Origin: an uncultured Anaerolineae bacterium
Lineage (GTDB): Bacteria > Chloroflexota > Anaerolineae > CG2-30-64-16
DNA length: 64,000 nt
Reading direction: 5' to 3'
Assembly (NCBI GenBank): GCA_937124585.1
Contig: CAKZKT010000147.1
Span: 46,649 to 110,648, forward strand
The notes beneath the pieces were generated by a model, which had not been told where the DNA came from, ran no database searches, and saw only the letters and a list, made by a program, of their open reading frames with translations. The translations under genes were made by a program, and so were the position numbers. Positions 16,952-26,722 of the stretch are shown here, one piece after another (the first letter of the stretch is position 1; every line of letters begins with the position of its first letter).

Positions 16952-17495
16952 AATCCCATCCCGGCCGGCTTTCACGAGCGTCTCGCTCTACAATGATCCG
17001 AGCGGCCTGCTCTCTTTCTGGTATGCCTCGGAGTGGCACCTCTATGCTGCGCCGACTACGCTCCCGGCGATCACCCTGACGCCCGACCCGACCGACCCTC
17101 AGACCCATCTCGCGATCACCGTGCGCGATCTGGGCGCGCCACTGGCCGTTCGGGAACGGCCTGCGATCGTTGCGGGCATTCGCGAAGGGTTAGCGCAACT
17201 GGATGGATGCGTAGTTGAGTCTTTCGCTGAACTGGCCGAGGAAGGCCGTTGGGGGATCGAGTGGCGCTGTACCTTCGTGGAAGCCGGTCAACGCTTTCGT
17301 CGTCGCGGCCGCATCTTTTTCAGCGACCGCTATCAGTATGCCGTGGCCCTGCAAGGATCAAGCGAAGAACGCTATGCCTACTGGCAGGGAATGTTCGAAT
17401 GGACGATGCTCACTGTTGGCACCGCGCCGTTTTCGATCCGGGGATGGCAAGCCGCCGCAGGAGAGCAGGAAGGAGGTAGGCCACCTGCAGCATGA
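16941..17495 (+). CDS. PsbP/DcrB-fold-like cytoplasmic protein, unknown function
   Basis: 184 residues, no signal peptide. The opening TSVSLYNDPSGLLSFWYASEW resembles the N-terminal strand pair of PsbP/Mog1/DcrB-fold proteins (Y.DP.G.FSF.YP..W), and the end (QGSSEERYAYWQGMFEWTML) resembles their final helix (...YW..MF..M). These are weak but consistent matches. It overlaps the lacI gene by 11 bases and precedes the binding-protein gene by 84 bases, so it is in the transporter operon. No catalytic motif is seen. Confidence 0.7.
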   Translation: MMSEIPSRPAFTSVSLYNDPSGLLSFWYASEWHLYAAPTTLPAITLTPDPTDPQTHLAITVRDLGAPLAVRERPAIVAGIREGLAQLDGCVVESFAELAEEGRWGIEWRCTFVEAGQRFRRRGRIFFSDRYQYAVALQGSSEERYAYWQGMFEWTMLTVGTAPFSIRGWQAAAGEQEGGRPPAA

Positions 17496-17579
17496 GCCAG
17501 CACATCGTGAAACGGCTGGCCTGTTTAGAGGTCAGCCGCATAAGTAGCCAGTGGATCAGTGCTTTTCTGGGAGGAATGC

Positions 17580-19640
17580 ATGTCAAAGCCAATTCGAATG
17601 GATCGTAGAACGTTCCTGAAGACGAGCGCGCTGGCCGTCGCGGCGGCGGCTGCCACGGCCTGCGCCGGACAACCTGCGCCGGCGCCAGCTGCCCCCACGG
17701 CGGCGCCGGCACAGAAACCGGTCGAACCGACCAAGGCCCCTGAACCGACCAAGGCCCCTGCCGCCCCGGTTGTCGCGCAATTCAACGAAGCGCCGATGCT
17801 GGCTGAGCTGGTGAAAGCGGGCAAGCTACCTCCGGTTGAGAAGCGTCTGCCGCCTGCGCCAGAGGTCGTCAAGCCAATTCAAGAAGTCGGACAGTACGGC
17901 GGGACCATGCGCATTGCCATCGGTAACGCCAACGCCCTCTTTGGCGATGGTCAGGCGGTCATCGGCACCGAGCTTGTACTGCGCATCGCGCGCGACTTCA
18001 ACAGCATCACCGGCGGCCTCTTCGAGAAGTGGGAATTCAACAACGACGCTACTGAACAGACCCTCTACCTGCGCAAAGGGCTGCGCTGGTCAGACGGAGA
18101 GCCCATGACCACGCAGGACTGCCTGTTCGACTATGTAGACTGCAAGCTGGACAAGGAGTTAAGCCCGGCCGGCCCAGGCTCTGCCTGGCGTGCCGGCAAA
18201 GACCGTGTGCCGATGGAGATGATCGCGGTAGACGACTATACCCTCAAATTGAAGTTCGCAGCGCCTAAGCCGCTGGTCATTCTCGACCAGGCATTCTACA
18301 GCGGCTGCCAATATGGAGGGATGTTCGCACCGAAACATTATGGCAAGCAGTTCCACCCCAAATACGCGGATCCCGCCGCGCTCGACAAAGCGGTCAAAGA
18401 TGCGAAGTTCGAGAAATGGACGCAGCTCTTCAGCGCCAAGATGTTGGTCGGCTCGACCATCCCGGCCGCTGTAGGGCTGCCAGGGATGACGGCCTTCGTG
18501 CGCACCGGCGATGACCCCGCCTATCACGTGTATGAACGCAATCCGTACTACTGGAAGGTAGACACTGCCGGCAATCAGCTGCCCTACATAGACAAGGTGA
18601 TCGTCAACATCATCGCCGACAAGGAACTGCTCACCACCCGCTTACTGGCCGGTGATCTCGACTTCTCGGGCCACAGCACCTATCTGAAGAACATGGAGCT
18701 TTACAAGAAGGCCCAGACCGAAAAGAAGGTGAAGATCTACCTGTGGGACTCGACGCTCGTTTCGGCGGTGGTGATTTTCCCCAACATGACGCCGAAAGAC
18801 AAGGAGCTGCGGGAATTCTTCCAAAAGAAGAACGTGCGCATTGCCCTGTCCATCGCCCTGAACCGCAAGGAGATCAACGACGTGGTACACTTCGGCCTGG
18901 GCGAGCCGCGCCAGATCGCGTTGTGGCCCACTTCGATCTACTACCAGAAGGGAGACGAATCGCACTACGTCGAATACGACCCCAAGAAGGCCAATGAGCT
19001 GCTCGACCAAGAGGGCTACACGCAGAGAGACGCTCAGGGCTATCGCCTGTTCCCATCCGGCAAGCGCATCGGCTGGATCGGCGAGTTCGATCCGGAGCAG
19101 GGCGATATCCCGCCCACGTTGGAGCTATGCATCCAGTACTGGAAGGAGATCGGCATCGAGTTCACCATCAAACCGATCAACCGCACTCTGCTTAACCAGC
19201 GCTGGGTCGCGAACGAACAGATGATGACCTTCTGGCAAGGCGACATCGGCTCGGACATCGTCTTCCCCCTGGCGCCCAAGATCATGCACGGCAACTCCGA
19301 AGGCAATGCCCTGGGCTGGAGCCGCGCCTGGGAAGTCTGGATGCGCAACAAAGGCCAATTCCCCGATCTCGAAGAGGAGCCGCCCGCCTGGGTAAAGGCG
19401 CAGTACGAGGACTGGGACAAGCTCCATAGCACGTTGGACGAGAAGGAGCGCGTTAAGATCATGCGCGGGCTCTTCGATCGCTTCTACGAATACCTGCCCT
19501 GCTTCGGCACGGTCGGCGTGCCGCAGGCGGTAATCATGAAGCCGGAGATCACCAACGTGCCCGAAAAGGGAGTCTGGGGCTACGGCACCATTCGCGCCGT
19601 GCCGGTCAATCCGGAACAGTTCTTCTTCAAACGGGCATAA
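17580..19640 (+). CDS. ABC transporter substrate-binding lipoprotein, family 5 (oligopeptide/oligosaccharide type)
   Basis: 686 residues. The N-terminus carries a twin-arginine motif (DRRTFLKTSALA) and a lipobox ending in ATAC, followed by a long Pro/Ala/Thr linker typical of surface-anchored lipoproteins. The body has SBP_bac_5 features: LYLRKGLRWSDGEPMTTQDCLF, YERNPYYW and DPKKANELLDQEGY. Binding proteins of this family capture peptides or, in many Chloroflexota and Thermotogae, oligosaccharides; the nearby glycosidases favour sugar. GGGAGGAATGC gives a strong ribosome site for the ATG at 17580. Permeases and ATPases follow downstream. Confidence 0.93.
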   Translation: MSKPIRMDRRTFLKTSALAVAAAAATACAGQPAPAPAAPTAAPAQKPVEPTKAPEPTKAPAAPVVAQFNEAPMLAELVKAGKLPPVEKRLPPAPEVVKPIQEVGQYGGTMRIAIGNANALFGDGQAVIGTELVLRIARDFNSITGGLFEKWEFNNDATEQTLYLRKGLRWSDGEPMTTQDCLFDYVDCKLDKELSPAGPGSAWRAGKDRVPMEMIAVDDYTLKLKFAAPKPLVILDQAFYSGCQYGGMFAPKHYGKQFHPKYADPAALDKAVKDAKFEKWTQLFSAKMLVGSTIPAAVGLPGMTAFVRTGDDPAYHVYERNPYYWKVDTAGNQLPYIDKVIVNIIADKELLTTRLLAGDLDFSGHSTYLKNMELYKKAQTEKKVKIYLWDSTLVSAVVIFPNMTPKDKELREFFQKKNVRIALSIALNRKEINDVVHFGLGEPRQIALWPTSIYYQKGDESHYVEYDPKKANELLDQEGYTQRDAQGYRLFPSGKRIGWIGEFDPEQGDIPPTLELCIQYWKEIGIEFTIKPINRTLLNQRWVANEQMMTFWQGDIGSDIVFPLAPKIMHGNSEGNALGWSRAWEVWMRNKGQFPDLEEEPPAWVKAQYEDWDKLHSTLDEKERVKIMRGLFDRFYEYLPCFGTVGVPQAVIMKPEITNVPEKGVWGYGTIRAVPVNPEQFFFKRA

Positions 19641-19747
19641 ACCCAGAAGACATACCTGGCCCTTGCCAGGCCATTCATCTCATAGCCCGTTTCGTTCCGA
19701 TCAGGGGACCGATCATCGCAGGCAATGTGACATTGTCCCGCATCCTT

Positions 19748-19780
19748 GCTATCTCCCGCTCTGGCGGAGCGGGAGATAGC
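19748..19780. terminator. Strong hairpin after the binding-protein gene
   Basis: A perfect 14-bp stem (GCTATCTCCCGCTC and its complement) with a 5-base loop TGGCG, extendable by three more pairs including one G-U. It lies about 108 bases after the stop of the binding-protein gene and 54 bases before the next gene. There is no T-run. Such hairpins often protect or partly terminate the mRNA so that the binding protein is made in excess over the permeases. Confidence 0.7.
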
Positions 19781-19833
19781 AGGCGCGTCGCTTTCCGTTC
19801 CCCGATGGGAAATGAGAAAATGAGGATGTTTGC

Positions 19834-21000
19834 ATGGCATACAAAAAACCATCTTTGCGGCCGCTTACCTCCGGGCCGAAATATCATTGGTTTGGCTACT
19901 ACGATAAACTACAGTTCGATCCCACCGGCCGCTATGTCCTCGGCATGGAGGTGGATTTCGAGCATCGCTCACCCCGACCCAATGACGTGATCAAAGTGGG
20001 CATGATTGACCTGCGCAATGGTGATCGCTGGATCGAGCTGGGAGAAAGCCGCGCCTGGTGCTGGCAACAGGGCTGTATGCTCCAGTGGCTGCCTGGCTCT
20101 CTCAGCGAGGTCATCTGGAACGATCGCATAGACGATACGTTCGTCTGTCACATCCTGGACATCTACACCGGCCGCAAACGCACAATCGGCGCGCCGATCT
20201 ACACCATCAGCCCGGACGGCAAGCGGGCAGTGACGCCAGACTTCCGCCGCATCAACGATTGCCGGCCCGGCTACGGTTATGCCGGCGTTCCCGATCCCTA
20301 TCGTGATCAGCTCGCACCGGAACAGACCGGCATCTGGCATGTTGACCTGATTACAGGTGTCAGCAAACTGATCATCTCCTTTGCGCAGATCGCCGCCATT
20401 CCTTCACGGCTCGGCGATCTCACCATCATGAAGCACTGGTTCAACCATCTGCTGTGGGGACCAACGAACGACCGTTTCGAGTTTCTCAACCGCTGGCGAG
20501 GACCCGGTACGGTGGGGCTTCCCACGCGCATGTTCACGGCCCGCCCCGACGGCAGCGACATCCGCATCGTGGACGGTTACGGCAAGATGTCGCATTTCAT
20601 CTGGCGGGACCCCCAACATATCCTGGGCTGGTCGTGGCACCCATCGCACGGCGATGCTTTCTATCTCTATACGGATGACGGCAGCGAACAGCCTGCACCG
20701 GTCGGCCTGGGGGTGATGACCGAAAATGGCCACTGCACCTACCTGCCGGGCAACAAGTGGATTCTGAACGACACCTATCCAGATGCGCAGCGGCTGCAGC
20801 ACCTGTACCTCTACCATGTTCCGACCGGACAAAAGGTGCCCCTGGCCGATCTGTACACCGGCCCCGAGTACGTCGGAGAGTGGCGCTGCGACCTTCATCC
20901 CCGTTTCAGTCCGGACGGTCGGCTGGTGACGATTGATTCCAATCATGAAGGAAAAGGGCGTCAGATCTATCTGCTGGATATCAGCGAGATCGTTGGATGA
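19834..21000 (+). CDS. Beta-propeller protein, oligogalacturonate-lyase (PL22)/TolB-like
   Basis: 388 residues with repeated propeller-blade elements: YTISPDGKRAVTPDF, HPRFSPDGRLVTIDS, GIWHVDLITG and YLYHVPTGQK. The order and the His-bearing KHWFNHLLWGP and ENGHCTYLPGNKWIL blocks recall oligogalacturonate lyases of PL22, seven-bladed propellers with metal-binding His residues. No signal peptide, so it would act in the cytoplasm on imported oligosaccharide. Lyase activity is not certain; it may be a non-catalytic propeller. GAGG lies before the ATG. The gene sits between the binding protein and the first permease. Confidence 0.7.
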   Translation: MAYKKPSLRPLTSGPKYHWFGYYDKLQFDPTGRYVLGMEVDFEHRSPRPNDVIKVGMIDLRNGDRWIELGESRAWCWQQGCMLQWLPGSLSEVIWNDRIDDTFVCHILDIYTGRKRTIGAPIYTISPDGKRAVTPDFRRINDCRPGYGYAGVPDPYRDQLAPEQTGIWHVDLITGVSKLIISFAQIAAIPSRLGDLTIMKHWFNHLLWGPTNDRFEFLNRWRGPGTVGLPTRMFTARPDGSDIRIVDGYGKMSHFIWRDPQHILGWSWHPSHGDAFYLYTDDGSEQPAPVGLGVMTENGHCTYLPGNKWILNDTYPDAQRLQHLYLYHVPTGQKVPLADLYTGPEYVGEWRCDLHPRFSPDGRLVTIDSNHEGKGRQIYLLDISEIVG

Positions 21001-21093
21001 GGCCGACCGGCGCCTTCCACGCATCCGCCGACGGTCATGTGGCAAGCCCGCTCGATCCGACCCCGGGCGGGCCGTCCTCTCAGAGGCAGTTCT

Positions 21094-22086
21094 ATGCGCA
21101 CGTTTGTCCTGAAACGCATTCTCCAAGCCATTCCGATCCTGTTCGGCATCTCGATCATTGCATTTGCGATCATCCAGTTGCCGCCAGGCGATTACCTGAC
21201 AACTTATGTCAATAATTTGCGCTCGCAAGGCGATGTTATCAGCGATGAGCAGGTCAAGGCGCTCGAAGAACAGTACGGCTTGAATCAGCCGCTCTACCTG
21301 CAATACTGGAAATGGATTACCAACTTCGTGCGGGGCGAGATGGGGCAATCATTCTATTGGAACAAACCGGTGCGCAGCCTGATCGGGGAACGTATCGCCC
21401 TCAGCATGTTGGTCTCCCTCTTCGCCCTGGTGCTCACCTATGCCATTGCCATCCCGATCGGTCTGATTTCGGCTACCCGCCAGTATTCCTTCGCAGACAA
21501 TCTTTTCACCGTGTTGGCGTTCATCGGTGTCGGCTTGCCCTCCTTCCTGGTTGCACTGGTGTTGATGTACTTCGGCAATCGCTATCTGGGCCTGAGCGCC
21601 GGCGGCCTCTTCTCTATCGAATACATGGACGCGCCCTGGAGTCTCGGCCGTGTGCTTGACCTGCTCAAACACATGATCCTGCCGGCATTGATCATTGGTA
21701 TCTCCGGGACAGCCGGCACGATCCGCGTGATGCGCGCCACGACCCTGGACGAGTTGAGCCGGCCTTATGTCGAGGCGGCGCGAGCGCGCGGCCTGCGGGA
21801 GATGGTCGCCGTGCTGCGTTATCCGGTGCGCGTGGCGCTTAACCCAATCATGAGCACAATCGGCTGGCAGCTGCCGGCGCTCGTCTCCGGCGAGACGCTC
21901 GTCTCAATGGTGCTCGGTCTGCCTACCTGCGGCCCGCTCCTCTACACCGCACTGATCACTCAGGACATGTATCTCGCGGCCAGTTTTATCATGATTCTGA
22001 GCACGCTCACTGTGGCCGGCACCCTGCTTTCAGATATCCTGCTGGCCTGGATTGACCCCCGTATCCGGTTCGGAGGCATTCAATAG
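21094..22086 (+). CDS. ABC transporter permease (DppB/OppB-like)
   Basis: 330 residues starting MRTFVLKRILQAIPILFGIS, the standard DppB N-terminal helix. About six helices follow, with the family block MRATTLDELSRPYVEAARARGL that contains the EAA loop contacting the ATPases. It forms the membrane channel with the next gene's product. The ATG at 21094 follows AGAGGC; an earlier in-frame start at 21037 would add a non-homologous extension. The gene lies 93 bases after the propeller gene. Confidence 0.93.
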   Translation: MRTFVLKRILQAIPILFGISIIAFAIIQLPPGDYLTTYVNNLRSQGDVISDEQVKALEEQYGLNQPLYLQYWKWITNFVRGEMGQSFYWNKPVRSLIGERIALSMLVSLFALVLTYAIAIPIGLISATRQYSFADNLFTVLAFIGVGLPSFLVALVLMYFGNRYLGLSAGGLFSIEYMDAPWSLGRVLDLLKHMILPALIIGISGTAGTIRVMRATTLDELSRPYVEAARARGLREMVAVLRYPVRVALNPIMSTIGWQLPALVSGETLVSMVLGLPTCGPLLYTALITQDMYLAASFIMILSTLTVAGTLLSDILLAWIDPRIRFGGIQ

Positions 22087-22087
22087 C

Positions 22088-23272
22088 ATGGAAGTCCCAG
22101 CTTCTTCCCCGCAGAACACACCTCCCTCTGCTCCGCCCATGCAGGCGCAAGAGGATCAGCTGATCGCCGAAAGCGGCGCCCGTTCGATCCGCCTGCTGTC
22201 GCATCGGCAGCTTGTGTTGATGCGCTTTCGCAAGAACCGACTCGCCTTGATCGGACTGGCCACCTTGATCCTGCTCTATTTGATGGCGATCTTCTGCGAG
22301 TTCATCGCACCCTATGACCCCAACCGACGATTTCAGGGCAATGTCCATGCGCCGCCGACGCGGCTTCACTTGCGCACCCCAGAAGGCGCCTGGAGCATGC
22401 CTTTCTTCTATCGAGTAGAACGCAAAACGGATCCCTCTACTTTCGAGCGCGTCTACGCTGAAGACACACGCCAGCGCTATTCGCTCAGGCTTTTTGTGCG
22501 CGGTGATCCCTACGAGATGTGGGGCCTGATTCCGCTCGACGTCCATCTTTTCGGAAGCAGCGACCCAAGCGTGCCGCTTTTCCTGATGGGGGCCGACGCC
22601 ATGGGACGTGACCTGCTCAGCCGCATCGTGTACGGCAGCCGCATCTCGCTCTCGATCGGCCTGGTCGGTGTCTGCACCAGTCTGCTGATCGGTCTGATCC
22701 TGGGCGGTGTGTCGGGCTACTACGGAGGTATGGTGGACGACATCGTGCAACGTCTCATCGAACTGATCCGCTCGATCCCCACGGTGCCCCTCTGGATGGG
22801 CCTGGCGGCCGCGCTGCCGCCGAGCTGGCCGCAGCTGCGCGTCTATCTGGGCATCACAATCATCCTGTCATTTGTCGGTTGGACCACCCTGGCACGCGTC
22901 ATCCGAGGGAAATTCCTGGCGCTGCGCGAGGAAGATTATGTGCTGGCCGCGCTGCAGGCCGGCGCCCAACCCTTTTTCGTCATTCGGGAGCACTTGTTGC
23001 CCTCCTTCATGAGCTACATCCTGGTGCACCTGACGCTGGCGATACCGGGCATGATCATCGGCGAAACCGGCCTGAGCTTCCTCGGCCTAGGCCTGGTGGC
23101 GCCGACGATCAGCTGGGGCGTGTTGCTCAAAGACGCACAAAAGGTGCAAGAGGTCGCCCTCCACCCGTGGATCCTGATCCCTGCGATCTTTGTACTCATC
23201 ACCGTAATGGCCTTCAACTTCTTCGGCGATGGGTTGCGGGATGCGGCAGACCCATATAGCCAGCGGACGTGA
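22088..23272 (+). CDS. ABC transporter permease (DppC/OppC-like)
   Basis: 394 residues. The N-terminal domain has the DppC helix preceded by LMRFRKNRLALIGLATL, then a long periplasmic insertion (about residues 70-170) before the channel helices. GADAMGRDLLSRIVYGSRISL is the diagnostic DppC block and DYVLAALQAGAQPFFVIREH is the EAA loop. The C-terminus FFGDGLRDAADPY is also typical. The ATG at 22088 directly follows the stop of the previous permease, with GGAGG 12 bases upstream. Confidence 0.93.
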   Translation: MEVPASSPQNTPPSAPPMQAQEDQLIAESGARSIRLLSHRQLVLMRFRKNRLALIGLATLILLYLMAIFCEFIAPYDPNRRFQGNVHAPPTRLHLRTPEGAWSMPFFYRVERKTDPSTFERVYAEDTRQRYSLRLFVRGDPYEMWGLIPLDVHLFGSSDPSVPLFLMGADAMGRDLLSRIVYGSRISLSIGLVGVCTSLLIGLILGGVSGYYGGMVDDIVQRLIELIRSIPTVPLWMGLAAALPPSWPQLRVYLGITIILSFVGWTTLARVIRGKFLALREEDYVLAALQAGAQPFFVIREHLLPSFMSYILVHLTLAIPGMIIGETGLSFLGLGLVAPTISWGVLLKDAQKVQEVALHPWILIPAIFVLITVMAFNFFGDGLRDAADPYSQRT

Positions 23273-23360
23273 AACGTAAAGCGTGATGTGAAAGTCACGC
23301 CATCAACCGGCGCAGAGTGGTATTTTCATGAAGTCACGTTTCACGCAGGGTAGTAACGAT

Positions 23361-24377
23361 ATGCCGAATAACAACATTCTCATCGAAGTCAAAGAGCTGC
23401 GCACCTACTTCTACCTCACTGAGGGGGTGGTGCGGGCGGTAGATGGCGTCAGTTTCAGCCTGGAGCGTGGTCGGACGCTGGGCGTAGTGGGCGAAAGCGG
23501 CTGTGGCAAGAGCGTGACGGCCCGCTCTATCATGAATATGGTGCGCAAACCCGGCCGTACGGTAGGCGGTGAGGTCCTGTATCATCGCCGGAATGGCGAT
23601 GATACCACAGAAGAGATCATTGACCTGTTGAAGCTGGAGCCGATGGGCGATGAAATGCGGGCGATCCGTGGCGGCGAGTTTGCCATGATCTTCCAGGAAC
23701 CGCGCGCCTCCCTCAGCCCGGTCCATACCATCGGCACCCAGATCGTGGAGGCGATTCGCCTGCACCGGCCGATGACCAAAGCCCAGGCGCGCGAACACGG
23801 CATCGAGATGCTGCGCCGCGTGAAGATCCCTCGCCCGGAGCAGATCATTGATGCTTACCCGCATCAGCTCAGCGGCGGCATGTGCCAGCGCGCCATGATT
23901 GCGCTGGCCCTGGCCTGTCAGCCCGCGCTGCTCATCGCCGACGAACCTACCACAGCGCTGGATGTCACCACCGAAGCCCAGATACTGGAGCTGATGCGAG
24001 AGCTCCAGGCGACCTTCGAGACCTCGATCATGTACATCACCCATAACCTGGCCGTCGTCGCCGAGATCGCGCGTGATGTGATGGTCATGTATATGGGCAA
24101 AGATGTCGAATTCGCTCCGGTAGATGCCATCTTCCACGAGCCGAAGCATCCCTATACCATTGCCCTGCTCTCTTCGATCCCTCGAATTGACGTCGAGCGC
24201 GACATGTTGGCGACCATGGCCGGGACAGTGCCCGATCCCTACGCGCTGCCGAAGGGCTGCCCGTTTCATCCGCGCTGTCCGTCGCGTCTGCCGGTGTGCA
24301 GCCAAGATATCGAGGTGCCTTACGTGTTTTTCGACAAAGGACATCGGGTGCGTTGTCATTTGTACACAGCGAAATGA
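23361..24377 (+). CDS. ABC transporter ATP-binding protein (DppD/OppD-like)
   Basis: About 338 residues with Walker A GESGCGKSV, signature LSGGMCQRAM, Walker B LLIADEPTTALD and the oligopeptide-family C-terminal extension with Cys residues (GCPFHPRCPSRLPVC) that may bind an Fe-S cluster. It pairs with the next gene's product to energise import. The ATG at 23361 (AGGGTAG upstream) is preferred; the longer start at 23328 would be coded by a repeat-like stretch (TCACGTTTCACG). Confidence 0.92.
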   Translation: MPNNNILIEVKELRTYFYLTEGVVRAVDGVSFSLERGRTLGVVGESGCGKSVTARSIMNMVRKPGRTVGGEVLYHRRNGDDTTEEIIDLLKLEPMGDEMRAIRGGEFAMIFQEPRASLSPVHTIGTQIVEAIRLHRPMTKAQAREHGIEMLRRVKIPRPEQIIDAYPHQLSGGMCQRAMIALALACQPALLIADEPTTALDVTTEAQILELMRELQATFETSIMYITHNLAVVAEIARDVMVMYMGKDVEFAPVDAIFHEPKHPYTIALLSSIPRIDVERDMLATMAGTVPDPYALPKGCPFHPRCPSRLPVCSQDIEVPYVFFDKGHRVRCHLYTAK

Positions 24378-24475
24378 GCAAATCGGCAAATCAACAGGCA
24401 ACCAGATGAGCATGCCGTATAGTTCACGTTGCACGTTTCATATTGTGTCCATCTCCTTTCCAGGGAGCTGAGTGC

Positions 24476-25525
24476 ATGACCCAGGCATCAATTGAGGCGA
24501 GTGCCAGCGCGCCATTGCTTGAAGTGCGCAATCTCAAGAAACACTTCCCCATCACGAAAGGGCTGTTCTCGGCCGTGCATGGCTACGTCAAAGCGGTAGA
24601 CGGCGTGAGTTTCGCTATCCCACGCGGCCAAGTCTTGGGCCTGGTGGGCGAGAGCGGCTGCGGCAAGACGACGGTGGGCCGGCTGATCATGCGCCTGTAC
24701 CGGCCCACGGCAGGCCAGATCCTGGTGCGGCTGGGCAAAGACAACGAGCCGGCCACCGATATCGCCAATTTGGACCACACCGCATTGATGCCCTATCGCC
24801 GTCAGATGCAGATGATCTTTCAGGACCCCTACACGTCGCTCAACCCCCGTAAAACGATCCTGGAAATCGTCAGCGAGCCGCTGCGTATTCACGGCATCGC
24901 TTCCGGCAAAGCGTTGCAGAGCCGGGTAGAGGAGCTGCTGGAGCTGGTCGGGCTGCGCGCCGAGTACGTCATGCGCTATCCGCACGCATTCAGCGGCGGA
25001 CAACGCCAGCGCATCGGGATCGCGCGTGCCCTGGCGCTCAACCCACAGTTCATCGTCGCCGATGAACCGGTCTCGGCGTTAGATGTGTCAGTTCAGGCCC
25101 AAGTGCTCAACCTGATGCGTTCGTTGCAACGCAAATTCGGCCTGACCTATCTGTTCATCTCGCATGACCTGAGCGTAGTCAAGCACATTAGCGACCGCAT
25201 CGCTGTGATGTATGTCGGTAATCTGGTCGAGACGGCCAGCACGAAGGAGCTCTTCGTCAGGCCGCTCCACCCGTACACCGAGGCGTTGCTTTCATCAGTC
25301 CCGAAGCCCGATCCCAGGCTGCAGCGACGACGCAAGATTCCGCAGGGCGAGGTGGCTGATCCAGCGCATCCACCGCCCGGCTGTCGCTTCCACCCACGTT
25401 GCCCGTATGCGCAAACTCGTTGCGCCCAGGAAGAACCGGTGCTACGCGAGTTCCCTGGCGGTCGCACCGTGGCATGTCATTACGCCGAGCAACTGACGCT
25501 GACCGGAGCGCTGGAGGCCGCATGA
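24476..25525 (+). CDS. ABC transporter ATP-binding protein (DppF/OppF-like)
   Basis: 349 residues with Walker [10 protein letters not shown], signature [15 protein letters not shown], Walker [13 protein letters not shown] and the C-terminal Cys block [15 protein letters not shown]. The early [12 protein letters not shown] is specific for the DppF side of the pair. GGGAGCTGA precedes the ATG at 24476. It completes a five-gene importer (binding protein, two permeases, two ATPases). Confidence 0.93.
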   Translation: MTQASIEASASAPLLEVRNLKKHFPITKGLFSAVHGYVKAVDGVSFAIPRGQVLGLVGESGCGKTTVGRLIMRLYRPTAGQILVRLGKDNEPATDIANLDHTALMPYRRQMQMIFQDPYTSLNPRKTILEIVSEPLRIHGIASGKALQSRVEELLELVGLRAEYVMRYPHAFSGGQRQRIGIARALALNPQFIVADEPVSALDVSVQAQVLNLMRSLQRKFGLTYLFISHDLSVVKHISDRIAVMYVGNLVETASTKELFVRPLHPYTEALLSSVPKPDPRLQRRRKIPQGEVADPAHPPPGCRFHPRCPYAQTRCAQEEPVLREFPGGRTVACHYAEQLTLTGALEAA

Positions 25526-25592
25526 TACTGGCCCCACATCCCAGCCGCATTCGGGTGTGTCTGATATAAAAATACACATCGAGGTGCATCCT

Positions 25593-26660
25593 GTGAATCC
25601 TCGTGAGCGTGTCATCACTGCCCTTTCGCGCCGCGTCCCTGACCGTGTGCCCAAAACCATGACTTTATGCCCCAGCCAACTGGCGCGCTTTCGGCAGGAA
25701 ACTGGCTGCACTGACCCGTTGGCGTACTTCAACATCGAAGTGCGGACAGTGGATCCGCTGCCGGCATACAATCCGGCCGACTTCGGCCGTTACCTGGGGG
25801 ACATCCCGGCCGACGCCCGAATAGATGAGTGGGGTATCGCCTGGATGCGCGGTGACTTCCACTTCGAGCGAATGATCCACCCGCTGCGAAATGCGACGAC
25901 CGTTCAGGATGTCCTGACCTATCCCTATCCCGATCTGGTCGCCGAGGAGCGCTTTATCGGCTACGCCGAACGCATCGCTGAAGTACGCCGGCAGGGTTAC
26001 GCCGTGATTGCCAACTGCATGGGGGTCGGCGGAACTGTCTTCTGGCCGGCATACAAGTTGCGCGGCATGGAGGCGCTCCTGGTTGACTTGATTGCCAACC
26101 CCGACTTCACGGCTACTCTGCTCGATATCGTGACCGAGATGATGGCGGGATCGGCGCACAGGCTGGCACACTACGACATAGATGTGCTTTGGTTAGCCGA
26201 CGATTTCGGGACACAGCGCGGCCTGATGATGCGGCCAAAAACATGGCGCACCTGGTTCAAACAGCGACTGCGAACCGTCATTGCTGCAGCGAAAGCAGTT
26301 CGTCCGAATTTGCTGATCGCGTTCCATTCGGACGGCAAAATTGACGAGATCATCCCTGATTTGATCGAGATCGGGGTGGACGTGCTCAATCCGCTCCAGC
26401 CCGAGGTCATGGATCTCTCTGCCATCAAGCGCGAATTTGGCAAGCATCTGGCTTTTTGGGGCGGCCTCGGCACCCAGACCACCTTGCCTTTCGGCTCGCC
26501 GGCCAAAGTACGTCAAACCGTGCGCGATCTCATCACGACCGTTGGCGTGGATGGCGGCTTCCTCATCGCGCCCACCCACGTCGTCGAGCCCGAAGTACCG
26601 TGGGAAGACATCATCGCTTTCGTCGAAGCGGTAGAGGAGTTCGGCCAATACGAAACATGA
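25593..26660 (+). CDS. Uroporphyrinogen-decarboxylase-family protein in a sugar locus
   Basis: About 355 residues of the URO-D superfamily fold: N-terminal NPRERVITALSRRVPDRVP, a central DFGTQRGLMMRPKTWRTWFK and the C-terminal barrel end with GFLIAPTHVVEPEVPWEDI. True HemE enzymes have a different N-terminal Arg motif, and this gene lies far from the hem operon at 31-35 kb, so haem synthesis is unlikely. Relatives (MtaA/CmuA type) are methyltransferases, and many unnamed ones sit in carbohydrate clusters with unknown roles. The GTG at 25593 follows GAGGTG; an alternative GTG lies at 25557. Confidence 0.75.
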   Translation: MNPRERVITALSRRVPDRVPKTMTLCPSQLARFRQETGCTDPLAYFNIEVRTVDPLPAYNPADFGRYLGDIPADARIDEWGIAWMRGDFHFERMIHPLRNATTVQDVLTYPYPDLVAEERFIGYAERIAEVRRQGYAVIANCMGVGGTVFWPAYKLRGMEALLVDLIANPDFTATLLDIVTEMMAGSAHRLAHYDIDVLWLADDFGTQRGLMMRPKTWRTWFKQRLRTVIAAAKAVRPNLLIAFHSDGKIDEIIPDLIEIGVDVLNPLQPEVMDLSAIKREFGKHLAFWGGLGTQTTLPFGSPAKVRQTVRDLITTVGVDGGFLIAPTHVVEPEVPWEDIIAFVEAVEEFGQYET

Positions 26661-26722
26661 AGACATTTATCAACCACCCCATTAACCGATTTACCCAATG
26701 CCCATACCCGGAGGTCTGACTC

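Noticed and set aside
25593..26660. hemE (uroporphyrinogen decarboxylase proper)
   Set aside because: The family fold is present, but the N-terminal residues typical of HemE are missing and the gene lies in the transporter/glycosidase operon, not with the hem genes.
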